The notes: a model not told the origin generated them from the letters alone. Shown: positions 24,283 through 33,944, counted from the stretch's first letter. The stretch: 64,000 nucleotides of DNA from Mycobacterium numidiamassiliense (GCF_900157365.1 NZ_FUEZ01000004.1:2777066-2841065), one strand, 5' to 3'. A program made the numbers and translations.

Positions 24283-24779
24283 CTCACGGTTGGGATGACA
24301 CGCCCGCCTCCCGCTGGGCCGTCAGCCGCGACCGTCACAGTCTGCTGCCGAACCAGCCGGTAGGGCAGGCGCCGTAGTTCGGTGCCGTCGATGCTGAAGA
24401 CGAAAAAGTATGACCCCATCTCCTCGAAGGGCAGACTCGGCAGGTTAACGGCTAGCGCAACATTCTGGCTCGCGCCGGTCTCGAGGTGCAGCGGACGGCT
24501 GAGGTTGAACCAGAGGTCGATGCCGAACGGCTGAGGATCGGTCGAATTCGCCTGTACTTCAACCGGTTTACCATCAGCGCTCAGGAGGGCAATTCTAACT
24601 GCATGGTCTTTGTTCGTCTCGAGCCAAGGGACTTCAATGGTGAGCCCTATCGCCAGTGAGACCGACCAAGGGCCACGCCGGCCCGCCGGAACCACGGTTT
24701 GATCGATCCCGCCTCCCAATAGGTAGAGCCGGTTGTTCTGAACCTCAGCGTGATTGCACAGCAGGGCAGCTAATTCCAT
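24279..24779 (-). CDS. DUF6941-like hypothetical protein
   Basis: The 166 aa soluble beta-rich protein begins with MELAALLCNHAEVQNNRLYL and the Gly-rich turn LLGGGIDQTVVP, and it has the later segment LPFEEMGSYFFVFSIDGTEL. This looks like the DUF6941 family found near varied accessory genes; function is unknown. It lies 74 bp after the ferredoxin gene on the same strand and may be co-transcribed with it and the P450. Confidence 0.7.
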   Translation of the reverse strand: MELAALLCNHAEVQNNRLYLLGGGIDQTVVPAGRRGPWSVSLAIGLTIEVPWLETNKDHAVRIALLSADGKPVEVQANSTDPQPFGIDLWFNLSRPLHLETGASQNVALAVNLPSLPFEEMGSYFFVFSIDGTELRRLPYRLVRQQTVTVAADGPAGGGRVIPTVS

Positions 24780-24853
24780 AATCGACCGCCTACTTCCAGC
24801 AGACCCAGCGACGTGATGTCCAGTACGGGCAGTACCGTAGCAGGCATTGCGGG

Positions 24854-25048
24854 TCAGCGGGACACAGTGATGGCCTCTTCCGGACAGTTCTGCTCACCGG
24901 TTTTGGCCTGCGACTCGAGTTCGCCGGGGACGTCTTCCACGAGCACGACGCAGTGGCCGACCTCGTCGGCATCGAAGACGTCCGGAGCCAGGCTGTAGCA
25001 GCGTCCGTGTCCGGTGCAGCGGTCGGCGTCGACGACGACGCGGGTCAT
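24854..25048 (-). CDS. [3Fe-4S]-type ferredoxin partner of P450
   Basis: This 64 aa ferredoxin carries the cluster motif CTGHGRC ... CPEEA. This is CxxHxxC(x)nCP, with His where [4Fe-4S] proteins have Cys; mycobacterial P450-associated ferredoxins commonly vary this position. The ATG at 25048 overlaps the P450 stop, so electron donor and P450 are translationally coupled. Its redox partner reductase is not in the window. Confidence 0.93.
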   Translation of the reverse strand: MTRVVVDADRCTGHGRCYSLAPDVFDADEVGHCVVLVEDVPGELESQAKTGEQNCPEEAITVSR

Positions 25049-26217
25049 GAAACTCCGAAGATCAGTGGAAGCGATTCCACCGAGCGCAACGCTGCCGTAT
25101 AGGCCAGCTGGGTGCCCGGCTTGATCTCGTAATCCGGTATGCGCCGGTGGAATTCGCGCAACGCCACCCGCAGCTCCATGCGCGCCAGATGGGATCCAAG
25201 ACACCGGTGTGCGCCGCCGCCGAACGCGCGATGCCGGTTGGGGGTGCGGGCGAAGTCGACGACCTCTGGGTCTGTGAACTCCTCCGGGTCGGTGTTGGCG
25301 GCGCCCAGCAGCGGATTGACGCGCTCGCCCTTGCTGATCGGGCAGCCGCCGATCTCGAGGTCCTGCGTCGCGACCCGCGCGACGCCCGGTACCGGTGTCT
25401 CCCAACGCAACATCTCCTCGATCGCGTGCGGCAGGATGTCGGGTTGCTCGACCAGCTGGCGGCGGTGGTCGGGGTGGCGTGCCAGGTACACGAAGAAACA
25501 GTCGAGCGAGTCGGTGACCGTGTCGAGGCCGGCGATCAGGAAGAGGAAGCAGATGTCGAGCAGCTCGTCGCGCGACAACGGCCGATTCTCGCTGGCCACC
25601 GTCGCGGCGATCATCTGCGACAGCACGTCGTCGCGGGGGTTGGCGATGTGGTCGTCGATCGCGCGATCGAAGTAGTCGTAAATCTCTTGCGCCACTGGGG
25701 CCGAGGCCTCGTGGCGGTCCTCGAAGCCGTCGGCGCCTTCCGGACGGATGATGCCGTCCTTCCACTCGAGGAATTTGTCGAGGTCGTCCAGCGGCAGGCC
25801 CAGCAGCTGAAGAAACACGGTGCACGGAAGCGGTACCGCGAACTCCTCGTGGAACTCACATTCGCCCCGATCGGCGAACCGGTCGATCATCTGGTTCACC
25901 TGTTCGGCGACGCGCGGTTCGAGCCGCGCCATCTCCCGCGGGGTGAACAGCGGGTCGAGGATGCGGCGGTACTTCGCGTGCTCAGGCGGATCGACCTGCA
26001 GCGGAATCAGCGGGCGGGTGTTGCCCAGGTCCACGGCGTCCTTGGACGAGAACAGCTCGGTGTGCTTGAGAACCATCTCGATGTCGGCGAGTCGGCTCAG
26101 CACTATCCCTTGCGGCGACCGGAACACCGGAGACGACTCGCGCAACGCCTTGTACATCGGCTGGGGCTCGTCGAGACCTATCGCCGCCTGGTTTACGTAC
26201 CCGTCGGTTTCTGTCAT
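25045..26217 (-). CDS. Cytochrome P450
   Basis: The 390 aa soluble P450 has all canonical motifs: I-helix AGLDTVTD, ExxR in EEMLRWETP, and heme ligand FGGGAHRCLGSHLAR. The start ATG at 26217 is preceded by a GGAGG-containing leader; the longer open frame upstream crosses rnpB on the other strand and is not coding. Substrate is unknown. It forms an operon with the ferredoxin, divergent from rnpB across 118 bp. No P450 is present here in M. tuberculosis. Confidence 0.93.
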   Translation of the reverse strand: MTETDGYVNQAAIGLDEPQPMYKALRESSPVFRSPQGIVLSRLADIEMVLKHTELFSSKDAVDLGNTRPLIPLQVDPPEHAKYRRILDPLFTPREMARLEPRVAEQVNQMIDRFADRGECEFHEEFAVPLPCTVFLQLLGLPLDDLDKFLEWKDGIIRPEGADGFEDRHEASAPVAQEIYDYFDRAIDDHIANPRDDVLSQMIAATVASENRPLSRDELLDICFLFLIAGLDTVTDSLDCFFVYLARHPDHRRQLVEQPDILPHAIEEMLRWETPVPGVARVATQDLEIGGCPISKGERVNPLLGAANTDPEEFTDPEVVDFARTPNRHRAFGGGAHRCLGSHLARMELRVALREFHRRIPDYEIKPGTQLAYTAALRSVESLPLIFGVS

Positions 26218-26335
26218 GCGGTCAGCCTGCCTCCAGCGCCCGTATTTTTGCAATGATTGAATTAATAGGGCAAATAGCCGACCTGGGCGCGTAGGCCGCT
26301 GGCCAGGAGTTTGTCCAGCGAGTACGGTGTTCGTG

Positions 26336-26736
<401 letters not shown>

Positions 26737-26754
26737 CCCCGCCGAGCCGCGACG

Positions 26755-28332
26755 TCAGTGCCGCGCTTTGCGCACCGACTTGTCGAGTTTGCTCAGTGCG
26801 TCGTCGAGCTGCCGACGAGAGCTGTCGGCCAGCTCAGCCTCTTGCTGGTACAGCAGACCGTAGGTGAAGGTGTCCTCGCCGGCGGCGTACGCGGCGTCGG
26901 CCTGCTGCAACAGGTGTTCACGGCTGACCACACTGTCTTGATGATCGCCGAGTATCGTCTGGATGGCCTTGGCCTGCTTGGACACCTCGTCCGCGCCGGT
27001 AGCAGAAGCCGTGTACCGCAGTCGCTTGGCGCGCTTACGGATTCGATGTAGAGCCTCATCGACGTCGTGCTCGGGATCGTGGTCTTCGGAATCTTCTCGA
27101 TCGGCGTCGTCCGACTCGGCGGCTTGCTCGGCCTGGGCGGCGGCCTTCGCCGCCTTGCGCACTTTCTTATAGGCAGCGTCGATGGTGACCGCCGGGGTTT
27201 CCTCGCCCGGCGCGGCTTCCGGGCTTTCGACCGCTATCGCATCCAGCGCGTCGAGCAGACGGAAGTAGCGCTGCGAGCGCATCGCGATCAACGACCGTCG
27301 CAGCCCGTTCTGATACCGGCGCTGTGCGCCCTCGACCAGACGCTCCCGCACCGGCCCCCGCACCAACTCCGGCGCGAGCCGGTCCAGCTCCTGCTCGTAG
27401 CGCTGCGCGAGCACCTCGGCGTCGCGCGCCACGCCCAAGACACCGGCGAGTTCGCGTAGCTCATCGAGAACCCAGGCGAATGCGCCGTCGTCGGTTATCC
27501 CGAGCGACTCTTGGGCGTCGCGCAGCAGGCTGCGGATCTTGCGGGTGGTCACCCGCATCTGGTGCACCGAATCGTCGGTGTCGGCGCGCACGGCGCGATC
27601 CCACACCAAGAGCTCGTCGACCTGCTCGGCCACCGCGCGCTGCACTGGGTCCTCGGGCAGCTGGGAGTTGTCGGACGGCACCGTGGTGCCCAGCACCCGC
27701 GCCAACTTGGAAGCGTGACCGGCGGGTTCGGCGCCGGCATCGAGCAACCGATTGCTCAGCCGACTCAGCAGCTCGGTGTCCGCATCCCCACTGGATTCGG
27801 CGAGCTCGAGCTCCCACTCGCGCCACTCTTGTTCGACCGGACCGGAGTCGGGGTCCTCGGTCGCGCCGGCTGCCCAGGCGGTCACATGGTCGTTGCTGAA
27901 CTCCGCGAGTGCCGTGCCCGCCGCGCTGTAGAGCACCTGACTTTCGCGCTGGGTGGTGATCCGGGCGACCGGCTTGACTGGTCGGTCCCGGACAATCGCC
28001 AGCACCACGTCCAGCAAGTCGTCTGGCACGGAGTCCTCGGCCTCGGGCCCTAACGGCGCCCGGATCTCGGTGCGGGCATCGGGCCCGGCGGGCAACTTCA
28101 GGTGCCAGCCCGCGTCATGGCCACCGGTGCGGCGCCGCAACGTGATTTTGTTGCGCGCCAGATCCTGGCCCGGCGTGTCGAAGTACATCGCATCCAGCGA
28201 TTCGATCGGCGACTTCTCGACGTGGGCCACCGCCGCGATGCCTTCGAACGACGGAGTGACCGTCGATTCGACGACGTCGAACTTGCGCTCTACCTCCAGA
28301 TGGCGCGAGGTTTTTGGCGCGTTTCCAGGCAT
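26755..28332 (-). CDS. CYTH-CHAD domain protein, Rv2226 homologue
   Basis: The 525 aa protein has an N-terminal CYTH triphosphate-tunnel domain (residues about 8-200; the HLEVERKF signature supplies the ExExK-type residues). A C-terminal CHAD helical-bundle domain (about 225-520) has repeated conserved His and basic residues (DDSVHQMRVTTRKIRSLL, DEALHRIRKRAKRLRYTA). CYTH domains bind triphosphates and CHAD domains bind polyphosphate, so a polyphosphate-related role is likely but unproven. ATG start. It follows rnpB convergently with 18 bp between. Confidence 0.93.
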   Translation of the reverse strand: MPGNAPKTSRHLEVERKFDVVESTVTPSFEGIAAVAHVEKSPIESLDAMYFDTPGQDLARNKITLRRRTGGHDAGWHLKLPAGPDARTEIRAPLGPEAEDSVPDDLLDVVLAIVRDRPVKPVARITTQRESQVLYSAAGTALAEFSNDHVTAWAAGATEDPDSGPVEQEWREWELELAESSGDADTELLSRLSNRLLDAGAEPAGHASKLARVLGTTVPSDNSQLPEDPVQRAVAEQVDELLVWDRAVRADTDDSVHQMRVTTRKIRSLLRDAQESLGITDDGAFAWVLDELRELAGVLGVARDAEVLAQRYEQELDRLAPELVRGPVRERLVEGAQRRYQNGLRRSLIAMRSQRYFRLLDALDAIAVESPEAAPGEETPAVTIDAAYKKVRKAAKAAAQAEQAAESDDADREDSEDHDPEHDVDEALHRIRKRAKRLRYTASATGADEVSKQAKAIQTILGDHQDSVVSREHLLQQADAAYAAGEDTFTYGLLYQQEAELADSSRRQLDDALSKLDKSVRKARH

Positions 28333-28463
28333 TTTCGGCTCCGTTGAGGGCGCGTCGCCGCGGTCTTAGACGGTCGTCGACGGTCGGGGATGAACACTCA
28401 TAGGGTGCCACACCACGGTGACGAGGCGGCCAGCTGTGGCGGCTGCGGCGTGTCCGCCAGCGC

Positions 28464-28697
28464 TTACGGCGGGGGCGGCGGCGGAGGGTCTTCCGGCATA
28501 GGCGCGTAATCCCCCGGCGGCGGCGCCCAGCGCGCGATGGCGTCGCCGACGTTGGCGCAACCGCTCACCGAAACGCGCCGACCGGCGTTGACACAGACAC
28601 TCGCGTCGGCCCGCCCGGCGGGTTGCGTCACGATCACGATCGCGGGGCCGATCGCGAACAAGGCCAGCAGTCCCGCCATCCAGCGACGCTGAGTCAT
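28464..28697 (-). CDS. Small exported Pro-rich protein
   Basis: The 77 aa product begins with a clear signal peptide (MTQRRWMAGLLALFAIGPAI, with a likely cleavage after GRADA). The mature part is short, with two Cys (SVCVNAG and SGCANVG) and a C-terminal run of prolines. AAGGAG sits 8 nt before the ATG. I do not recognise the family. It is divergent from the hemophore-like gene. Confidence 0.75.
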   Translation of the reverse strand: MTQRRWMAGLLALFAIGPAIVIVTQPAGRADASVCVNAGRRVSVSGCANVGDAIARWAPPPGDYAPMPEDPPPPPPP

Positions 28698-28916
28698 CGT
28701 CAGACTCCTTCCTGCCACAGGCGAGCTGCTGTGGTCGGTCGCACTGCGGTGGGCGGACAGAGGATTGGAGTATATCGAGTTCGCCATCGACAGCCGGTGG
28801 GGTTTTGCCTTATTGATGCGCAAATTCTTTGCCGAGTATTTAGCCCCTATGTCGCGCTGAAACCGCTTATGGTTTCGGTGCGCGTAGTTACGGATTCCGG
28901 AAAAGAGGAGCCATCG
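28698..28916. promoter_or_regulatory. Divergent intergenic region between two exported-protein genes
   Basis: This 219 bp AT-richer stretch separates the small Pro-rich protein gene (minus) from the hemophore-like gene (plus) and must hold both promoters. AAGAGGAG just before 28917 is the ribosome binding site of the latter. No operator could be assigned. Confidence 0.5.
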
Positions 28917-29285
28917 ATGGTGTCTTTCGCACACGCCACATCCCGCGTGATTACCGGCGGAATTGCCGCCGGCGCGATCAGCGGTGCAATGCTTTTCGGG
29001 GCCGTCGCATCGGCTGCCGCGGACCCCGCGGGTCCGGCGCCGGCACCCAACTGCACGGCGGCCGACCTGGCCCAGGTGTCCGCGGGCGTGGCCGCGGCGA
29101 CCTCGGTGTATCTGTTCAGCCATCCGGACGTCAACGCCTACTTCACCAGCCTCAAGGGCCAGCCCCGCAGCGATCAGGTTGACCAGGTCAAGCAGTACAT
29201 GGATGCCAACCCGCAGACGCACACCGACCTCGAAGGCATTCGCCAGCCGCTCACCGACTTTCACAGTCGGTGCAACATGGACTGA
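28917..29285 (+). CDS. Hemophore-like exported heme-binding protein (MHB family)
   Basis: The 122 aa product has a signal peptide (residues 1 to about 35, ending AVASAAA-DP) and a mature helical domain with two Cys (PNCTAADLAQVSAG near the start, HSRCNMD at the end) expected to form a disulfide. This layout fits the mycobacterial haemophore family (Rv0203-like). The role in heme capture is inferred from the family. ATG 28917 with AAGAGGAG upstream is preferred to the earlier in-frame ATG at 28869. Confidence 0.82.
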   Translation: MVSFAHATSRVITGGIAAGAISGAMLFGAVASAAADPAGPAPAPNCTAADLAQVSAGVAAATSVYLFSHPDVNAYFTSLKGQPRSDQVDQVKQYMDANPQTHTDLEGIRQPLTDFHSRCNMD

Positions 29286-29286
29286 T

Positions 29287-30138
29287 TCAGAAGCAGTGTT
29301 CTTCGGCGGGAAAGGTTCCGCTGGCGACTTCTTCTGCGTATTGCGTTGCGGCCCGGCGTAATTCGCCTCCGACGTCGGCGAAACGCTTGACGAATCGGGC
29401 GGCTTTGCCGTTGCTCATTCCGGCCATGTCCTGCCACACCAGTACTTGGGCGTCGCAGTGGGGCCCGGCGCCGATTCCGACGGTCGGAATGGTCAGCTTC
29501 CCGGTGATCTGAGTGGCCAATTCCGCTGGCACCATTTCCATTACGACGGAAAATGCACCGGCCTCGGCGACGGCGATCGCGTCGTGAACGGTCTGCTCCG
29601 CGGCGTCACCGCGGCCCTGCACCCGGAAGCCGCCCAGCGTGTTGACGCTTTGGGGCGTGAAACCGATGTGCGCCATCACCGGGATGCCCGCGGCGCATAG
29701 GCACGCGATCTGCTCGGCGACTCGCTCGCCGCCCTCGAGCTTGACGGCGTGCGCGCCGCCCTCCTTCATGAACCGGGTGGCGGCGGCCAGTGCGGCGGCG
29801 GGACCGGCCTCGTAGCTGCCGAACGGCAGGTCGGCGACGACCAATGCGTGGGGCGCTCCGCGCACAACGCCGCGCACCAGCGGAATCAGCTCATCGATCG
29901 AGATGGGCACCGTGGTGTCGTAGCCGTACACGACGTTGGCGGCCGAGTCGCCGACCAACAACACCGGGATGCCGGCCTCGTCGAAGATGCGCGCAGTCGA
30001 ATAGTCGTAGGCGGTGAGCATGGCCCACTTGCGGCCTTCGGCCTTCATTTTCTGCAGATGATGGGTGCGGATTCTGGTTCGGGGCGCCTTCGAAGCTTCC
30101 TGCGCCGCGTTTGCACCGTAAACGTTCTGCTCAGACAT
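29287..30138 (-). CDS. panB: 3-methyl-2-oxobutanoate hydroxymethyltransferase PanB
   Basis: PanB makes ketopantoate from alpha-ketoisovalerate and methylene-tetrahydrofolate, the first step of pantothenate/CoA synthesis. The 283 aa TIM barrel includes MLTAYDYSTARIFDEAGIP, the metal-binding VGDSAANVVYG, KLEGG, MAHIGFTPQS and GIGAGPHCDAQVLVWQDM. ATG at 30138 is preferred; a second ATG lies immediately upstream at 30141. The stop is immediately adjacent to the convergent hemophore-like gene. Confidence 0.96.
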   Translation of the reverse strand: MSEQNVYGANAAQEASKAPRTRIRTHHLQKMKAEGRKWAMLTAYDYSTARIFDEAGIPVLLVGDSAANVVYGYDTTVPISIDELIPLVRGVVRGAPHALVVADLPFGSYEAGPAAALAAATRFMKEGGAHAVKLEGGERVAEQIACLCAAGIPVMAHIGFTPQSVNTLGGFRVQGRGDAAEQTVHDAIAVAEAGAFSVVMEMVPAELATQITGKLTIPTVGIGAGPHCDAQVLVWQDMAGMSNGKAARFVKRFADVGGELRRAATQYAEEVASGTFPAEEHCF

Positions 30139-30373
30139 CATTGTCCCTAAATGGTGGTCGGGTCGATCCTCGTGGCCGTCAAGGTCCCCGGGTTCGTCTG
30201 ACTCAGGCCATTCTGCCATCTCTGTTGCGCAGATGCACCGCCCGATATGTGTGAGACATGCCATTGAAAAATGGCCGGCGAATGGGCGGGGATGGGCGAA
30301 CTGGCTGCGGCCACCAGGTAGCCAGCCGATGTCGGCCGCACATCAGAATCTCAGGTTGGCTCTGGCAGCATAG

Positions 30374-31939
30374 GTGGGCATGGGCCTGTCTCGCCGCGAC
30401 AAGATCGCGCGTATTTTGCTGATCTCGACGGCGATCACGACCACGGCGTTGGTCCTGGTGGGCTGTGTCCGCGTCGTCAACGGACGTGGCCTCATGTCGG
30501 AGCCCAAGCTGGGCCAGCCGGTGGAGTGGACGCCGTGCCGGGTCGTCGGCAGCTCGGTGAAGCTGCCCAGTGGTGCGCTGTGCGGCAAGCTCGCCGTGCC
30601 GATCGACTATGACCACCCAACCGGCACCGACGTCGCGGTGCTGGCGATGATTCGCTTTCCGGCCACCGGGGACAGGCTGGGCTCGTTGGTGATCAACCCC
30701 GGCGGCCCCGGCGAATCCGGGATCGACGCCGCCCTGGGAGTTGTGCAGACGATGCCCAAGCGGGTCCGCGAGCGCTTCGATCTGGTCGGCTTCGACCCGC
30801 GCGGCGTCGGGTCGTCGCGGCCGGCGGTCTGGTGCAACTCGGATGCCGACAACGACAGGTTGCGCACCGAGCCGAACGTCGACTACAGCCCTGCGGGTGT
30901 CGCCCATATCGAAGACGAGACAAAGCAATTCGTCGGCCGCTGCGTCGACAAGATGGGCAAGGATTTTCTCGCCAACATCGGAACCGTGGCGGTCGCAAGG
31001 GATTTGGATGCTATCCGCGCGGCGCTGGGTGACGACAAACTGACCTACCTCGGCTACTCCTACGGCACCCGCATCGGCTCGGCATACGCCGAGGCCTTCC
31101 CGCAGAAAGTGCGGGCGATGATCCTCGACGGCGCCGTCGACCCCAACGCCGACCCCACCGAAGCGGATCTTCGGCAGGCCAAGGGATTCCAGGACGCGTT
31201 CAACGACTTCGCGACCGACTGCGCCAAGCGGCCGACCTGTCCGCTGGGCACCGACCCGGCCAAAGCCGTCGACGTCTATCACAGCCTGGTCGACCCGATG
31301 GTCGACCCGAACAACCAGATGATCGGCCGGCCGGTGCACACCAACGACCCGCGCGGGCTGAGCTACAGCGACGCCATCGTGGGCACCATCATGGCGCTGT
31401 ACTCACCGACGCTCTGGCACCACCTGACCGACGGCCTGTCCGAATTGGTCGACCACCACGGCGACACCCTGCTGGCCCTGGCCGATATGTACATGCGCCG
31501 CGATCCGCACGGCCATTACACCAATGCCACCGACGCGCGAGTGGCGATCAACTGTGTGGACCAGCCGCCAGTTACCGACCGCGCGAAGGTGATTGACGAA
31601 GACCGCCGCTCCCGTGAGATTGCCCCGTTCATGAGTTACGGGCAGTTCACCGGTGATGCCCCGCTGGGCACTTGCGCGTTCTGGCCGGTGCCGCCCACCA
31701 CCAAGCCGCACGCCGTCTCGGCGCCGGGTCTGGCCCCGACCGTGGTGGTGTCGACTACCCACGATCCCGCGACCCCGTACAAGGCCGGCGTCGATCTGGC
31801 CAATCAGCTGCACGGCTCGCTGCTCACGTTCGACGGCACCCAGCACACGGTGGTATTCCAGGGTGACAGCTGCATCGACGACTACGTGGCGGCGTATCTG
31901 ATCGGTGGCACCACGCCGCCCAGCGGCGCAAAGTGCTAG
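30374..31939 (+). CDS. caeA: Hip1/CaeA-type lipoprotein serine protease (Rv2224c homologue)
   Basis: This cell-envelope alpha/beta-hydrolase serine protease corresponds to Hip1, which in M. tuberculosis cleaves GroEL2 and modulates host responses. The 521 aa product starts with a lipoprotein signal ending in LVLVGC. The nucleophile Ser is in LGYSYGTRIG, and an upstream LVINPGGPGESG forms the oxyanion region. The catalytic Asp lies in STTHDPATPY and the His in GTQHTVVFQGDSC. Many Cys suggest disulfides. The GTG at 30374 reproduces the M. tuberculosis N-terminus. A near paralogue follows 100 bp downstream. Confidence 0.94.
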   Translation: MGMGLSRRDKIARILLISTAITTTALVLVGCVRVVNGRGLMSEPKLGQPVEWTPCRVVGSSVKLPSGALCGKLAVPIDYDHPTGTDVAVLAMIRFPATGDRLGSLVINPGGPGESGIDAALGVVQTMPKRVRERFDLVGFDPRGVGSSRPAVWCNSDADNDRLRTEPNVDYSPAGVAHIEDETKQFVGRCVDKMGKDFLANIGTVAVARDLDAIRAALGDDKLTYLGYSYGTRIGSAYAEAFPQKVRAMILDGAVDPNADPTEADLRQAKGFQDAFNDFATDCAKRPTCPLGTDPAKAVDVYHSLVDPMVDPNNQMIGRPVHTNDPRGLSYSDAIVGTIMALYSPTLWHHLTDGLSELVDHHGDTLLALADMYMRRDPHGHYTNATDARVAINCVDQPPVTDRAKVIDEDRRSREIAPFMSYGQFTGDAPLGTCAFWPVPPTTKPHAVSAPGLAPTVVVSTTHDPATPYKAGVDLANQLHGSLLTFDGTQHTVVFQGDSCIDDYVAAYLIGGTTPPSGAKC

Positions 31940-32039
31940 TGCCTTGTAACCCGGCGCATTAGCCACACCGAGTAGCCACGCGGGCCGAGACCAAGGCGTG
32001 ACCTTTTCGCGATGTTACGGATTACTCGAAGCTGACACG

Positions 32040-33608
32040 ATGTCCTGCATGTCGCGCCTGAAACCGTTGAGTTTGGCGCTGCTGTCGTTAGGAATTCTGT
32101 TCGCGGGCCAACAAGGTCTGGTGCTGCCGAAGGCTCACGCAACCCCGGAACCCGGTGCGGGCCAGACTCCGAACCCGGCTCCGCCGGCCGCCGCCGCGCC
32201 CCCGCTGCAATGGGGCAGCTGCAGCAAATTCCTTAACAACATCAGCGATGTCCCCACCGCGCAATGCGGCAATGTGTCGGTCCCGGTCGACTACAACAAT
32301 CCCGGTGGGGCGCAAGCCAAGCTGGCGGTGATTCGCGTCCCCGCCACCGGTCAGCGCATCGGATCGCTGTTGATCAACCCGGGCGGACCCGGCGGGTCCG
32401 CTGTCGACATGGTGGCCGGGATGGCGTCCGACTTGAAGGGCAGCGACATCACCCGCGACTTCGACTTAGTGGGATTTGATCCGCGCGGGGTGGGGCACTC
32501 AACCCCGGCGCTGCGGTGCCGGACGGACGCCGAGTTCGACGCCTACCGGCGCGAACCGATGGTCGACTACAGCCCGGCCGGTGTGGCGCACATCGAGCAG
32601 CTCTACCGCCAGTTGGCCCAGCAGTGTTCTAGCCGCATGGGCAATGCGTTCCTGGCCAACGTCGGCACCGTAGCCGTCGCGCGCGACATGGACGCCGTCC
32701 GCCAGGCCCTCGGTGAGGAGCAGATCAGCTACCTCGGCTACAGCTACGGCACCGAGATCGGCACCGCCTACCTCGAGGAATTCGGTGACCACGTTCGGAC
32801 GATGGTGCTTGACGGTGCCATCGACCCGACCGTCGGCCCGGTCCAGGAAAACGTCGACCAGATGGCCGGCTTCCAGACCGCGTTCAACGACTACGCCGCC
32901 GACTGCGGCCGCTCGCCGGCGTGCCCGTTGGGCACCGACCCGGCCCAGTTCGTCGCCCGCTATCACGCCCTGGTCGACCCGCTGGTCGCCAAGCCGGGAA
33001 AGACCTCTGACCCGCGCGGCCTCAGTTATGCCGACGCGACCACCGGCACCATCAACGCGCTGTACACCCCGCAGCACTGGAAGTACCTGACCAGTGGCCT
33101 GCTCGGCCTGCAGCGTGCCAGCGACGCCGGTGACTTGCTGATGCTCGCCGACGACTACAACGACCGCAATAAGAACGGGCATTACAGCAACGACCAGGAC
33201 GCGTTCAACGCGGTGCGCTGCGTGGACGCGCCGTCACCGACGGACTCGGCGACCTGGGTTTCCGCCGATCAGCAGATCCGGCAGGCGGCCCCGTTCCTCA
33301 GTTATGGGCCATTCACCGGGAGTGCACCGCGGGACCTGTGCGCGCTGTGGCCGGTGCCCGCAACGTCGCAGCCGCACGCGGCGTCGCCGGTGCCGCTCGG
33401 CAAGGTCGTCGTCGTCTCCACTACGCACGATCCGGCGACCCCGTATCAGGCCGGGGTGAGCCTGGCCCGCCAGCTGGGCGCCCCGCTGATCACCTACGAC
33501 GGGACCCAGCACACCGCGGTGTTCGCCGGTGACCAGTGTGTGGACACCGCGGCGACGCGGTATTTGATCTCCGGGATGTTGCCGCCGGCGGCCCTGCAGT
33601 GCCGTTAG
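32040..33608 (+). CDS. Secreted Hip1-like serine protease/peptidase (Rv2223c homologue)
   Basis: This 522 aa paralogue of the preceding gene shares GSLLINPGGPGGS, VGFDPRGVGHSTPA, GTVAVARDMDAVRQALG, the nucleophile LGYSYGTEIG, THDPATPYQAG and GTQHTAVFAGDQC. The N-terminus is a classical signal peptide (LSLALLSLGILFAGQQGLVL ... KAHA) without a lipobox, so it should be released or loosely envelope-attached instead of lipid-anchored. The mature part opens with a Pro/Ala stretch. Start could be ATG 32040 or ATG 32049. Tandem duplication with caeA is evident. Confidence 0.92.
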   Translation: MSCMSRLKPLSLALLSLGILFAGQQGLVLPKAHATPEPGAGQTPNPAPPAAAAPPLQWGSCSKFLNNISDVPTAQCGNVSVPVDYNNPGGAQAKLAVIRVPATGQRIGSLLINPGGPGGSAVDMVAGMASDLKGSDITRDFDLVGFDPRGVGHSTPALRCRTDAEFDAYRREPMVDYSPAGVAHIEQLYRQLAQQCSSRMGNAFLANVGTVAVARDMDAVRQALGEEQISYLGYSYGTEIGTAYLEEFGDHVRTMVLDGAIDPTVGPVQENVDQMAGFQTAFNDYAADCGRSPACPLGTDPAQFVARYHALVDPLVAKPGKTSDPRGLSYADATTGTINALYTPQHWKYLTSGLLGLQRASDAGDLLMLADDYNDRNKNGHYSNDQDAFNAVRCVDAPSPTDSATWVSADQQIRQAAPFLSYGPFTGSAPRDLCALWPVPATSQPHAASPVPLGKVVVVSTTHDPATPYQAGVSLARQLGAPLITYDGTQHTAVFAGDQCVDTAATRYLISGMLPPAALQCR

Positions 33609-33887
33609 TGCCGGCCGGCACGGCGTCCTCACAGCGGATCGGTAATGTGCGCCTAGCCGAAGCCGGAGCGGCCGCAGATGCTGCAAAGGGGCGCAGGGCC
33701 TCGCCGCCGCCCAACGTGCCGAACGAGGTCTGCCCGGATAAACACGGTCAGATTCCCCTGCTGAATCATGCCAATTTGCCCGCGGGGTGTAACTCGCTGA
33801 CTTGTGGCGTCGGTCGCTTCCCGCCTTGCTGGCGCACCTCTGGGCCGCGGCGACGCACCCGTTTGACACGCCCGGAAACCGGGTCCC

Positions 33888-33915
33888 CCGCACTCCGTTG
33901 ACCTGCGGCTTTTTT
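33888..33915 (+). terminator. Candidate intrinsic terminator
   Basis: CCGCA (33888-33892) pairs with TGCGG (33904-33908) across an 11 nt loop and is followed by C and six T residues (33910-33915). A run of T is rare in this genome. It would separate the protease pair from glnA2. The stem is only 5 bp. Confidence 0.4.
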
Positions 33916-33944
33916 AACGTGTGTGCGCGGCACTAATTGCTTCC

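Noticed and set aside
24854..25825. Apparent single open frame joining part of the P450 to the ferredoxin
   Set aside because: The upstream part is out of frame with the conserved P450 motifs. The real genes overlap by 4 bp in different frames; there is no fusion or frameshift.
28623..28916. N-terminal extension of the hemophore-like protein
   Set aside because: The extension overlaps the divergent small gene and lies before a proper signal peptide that begins at ATG 28917 with a good ribosome binding site.
33536..33901. 121-codon plus-strand open frame downstream of the second Hip1-like gene
   Set aside because: It overlaps the upstream gene in another frame, has no ribosome binding site and no coding character or family resemblance.
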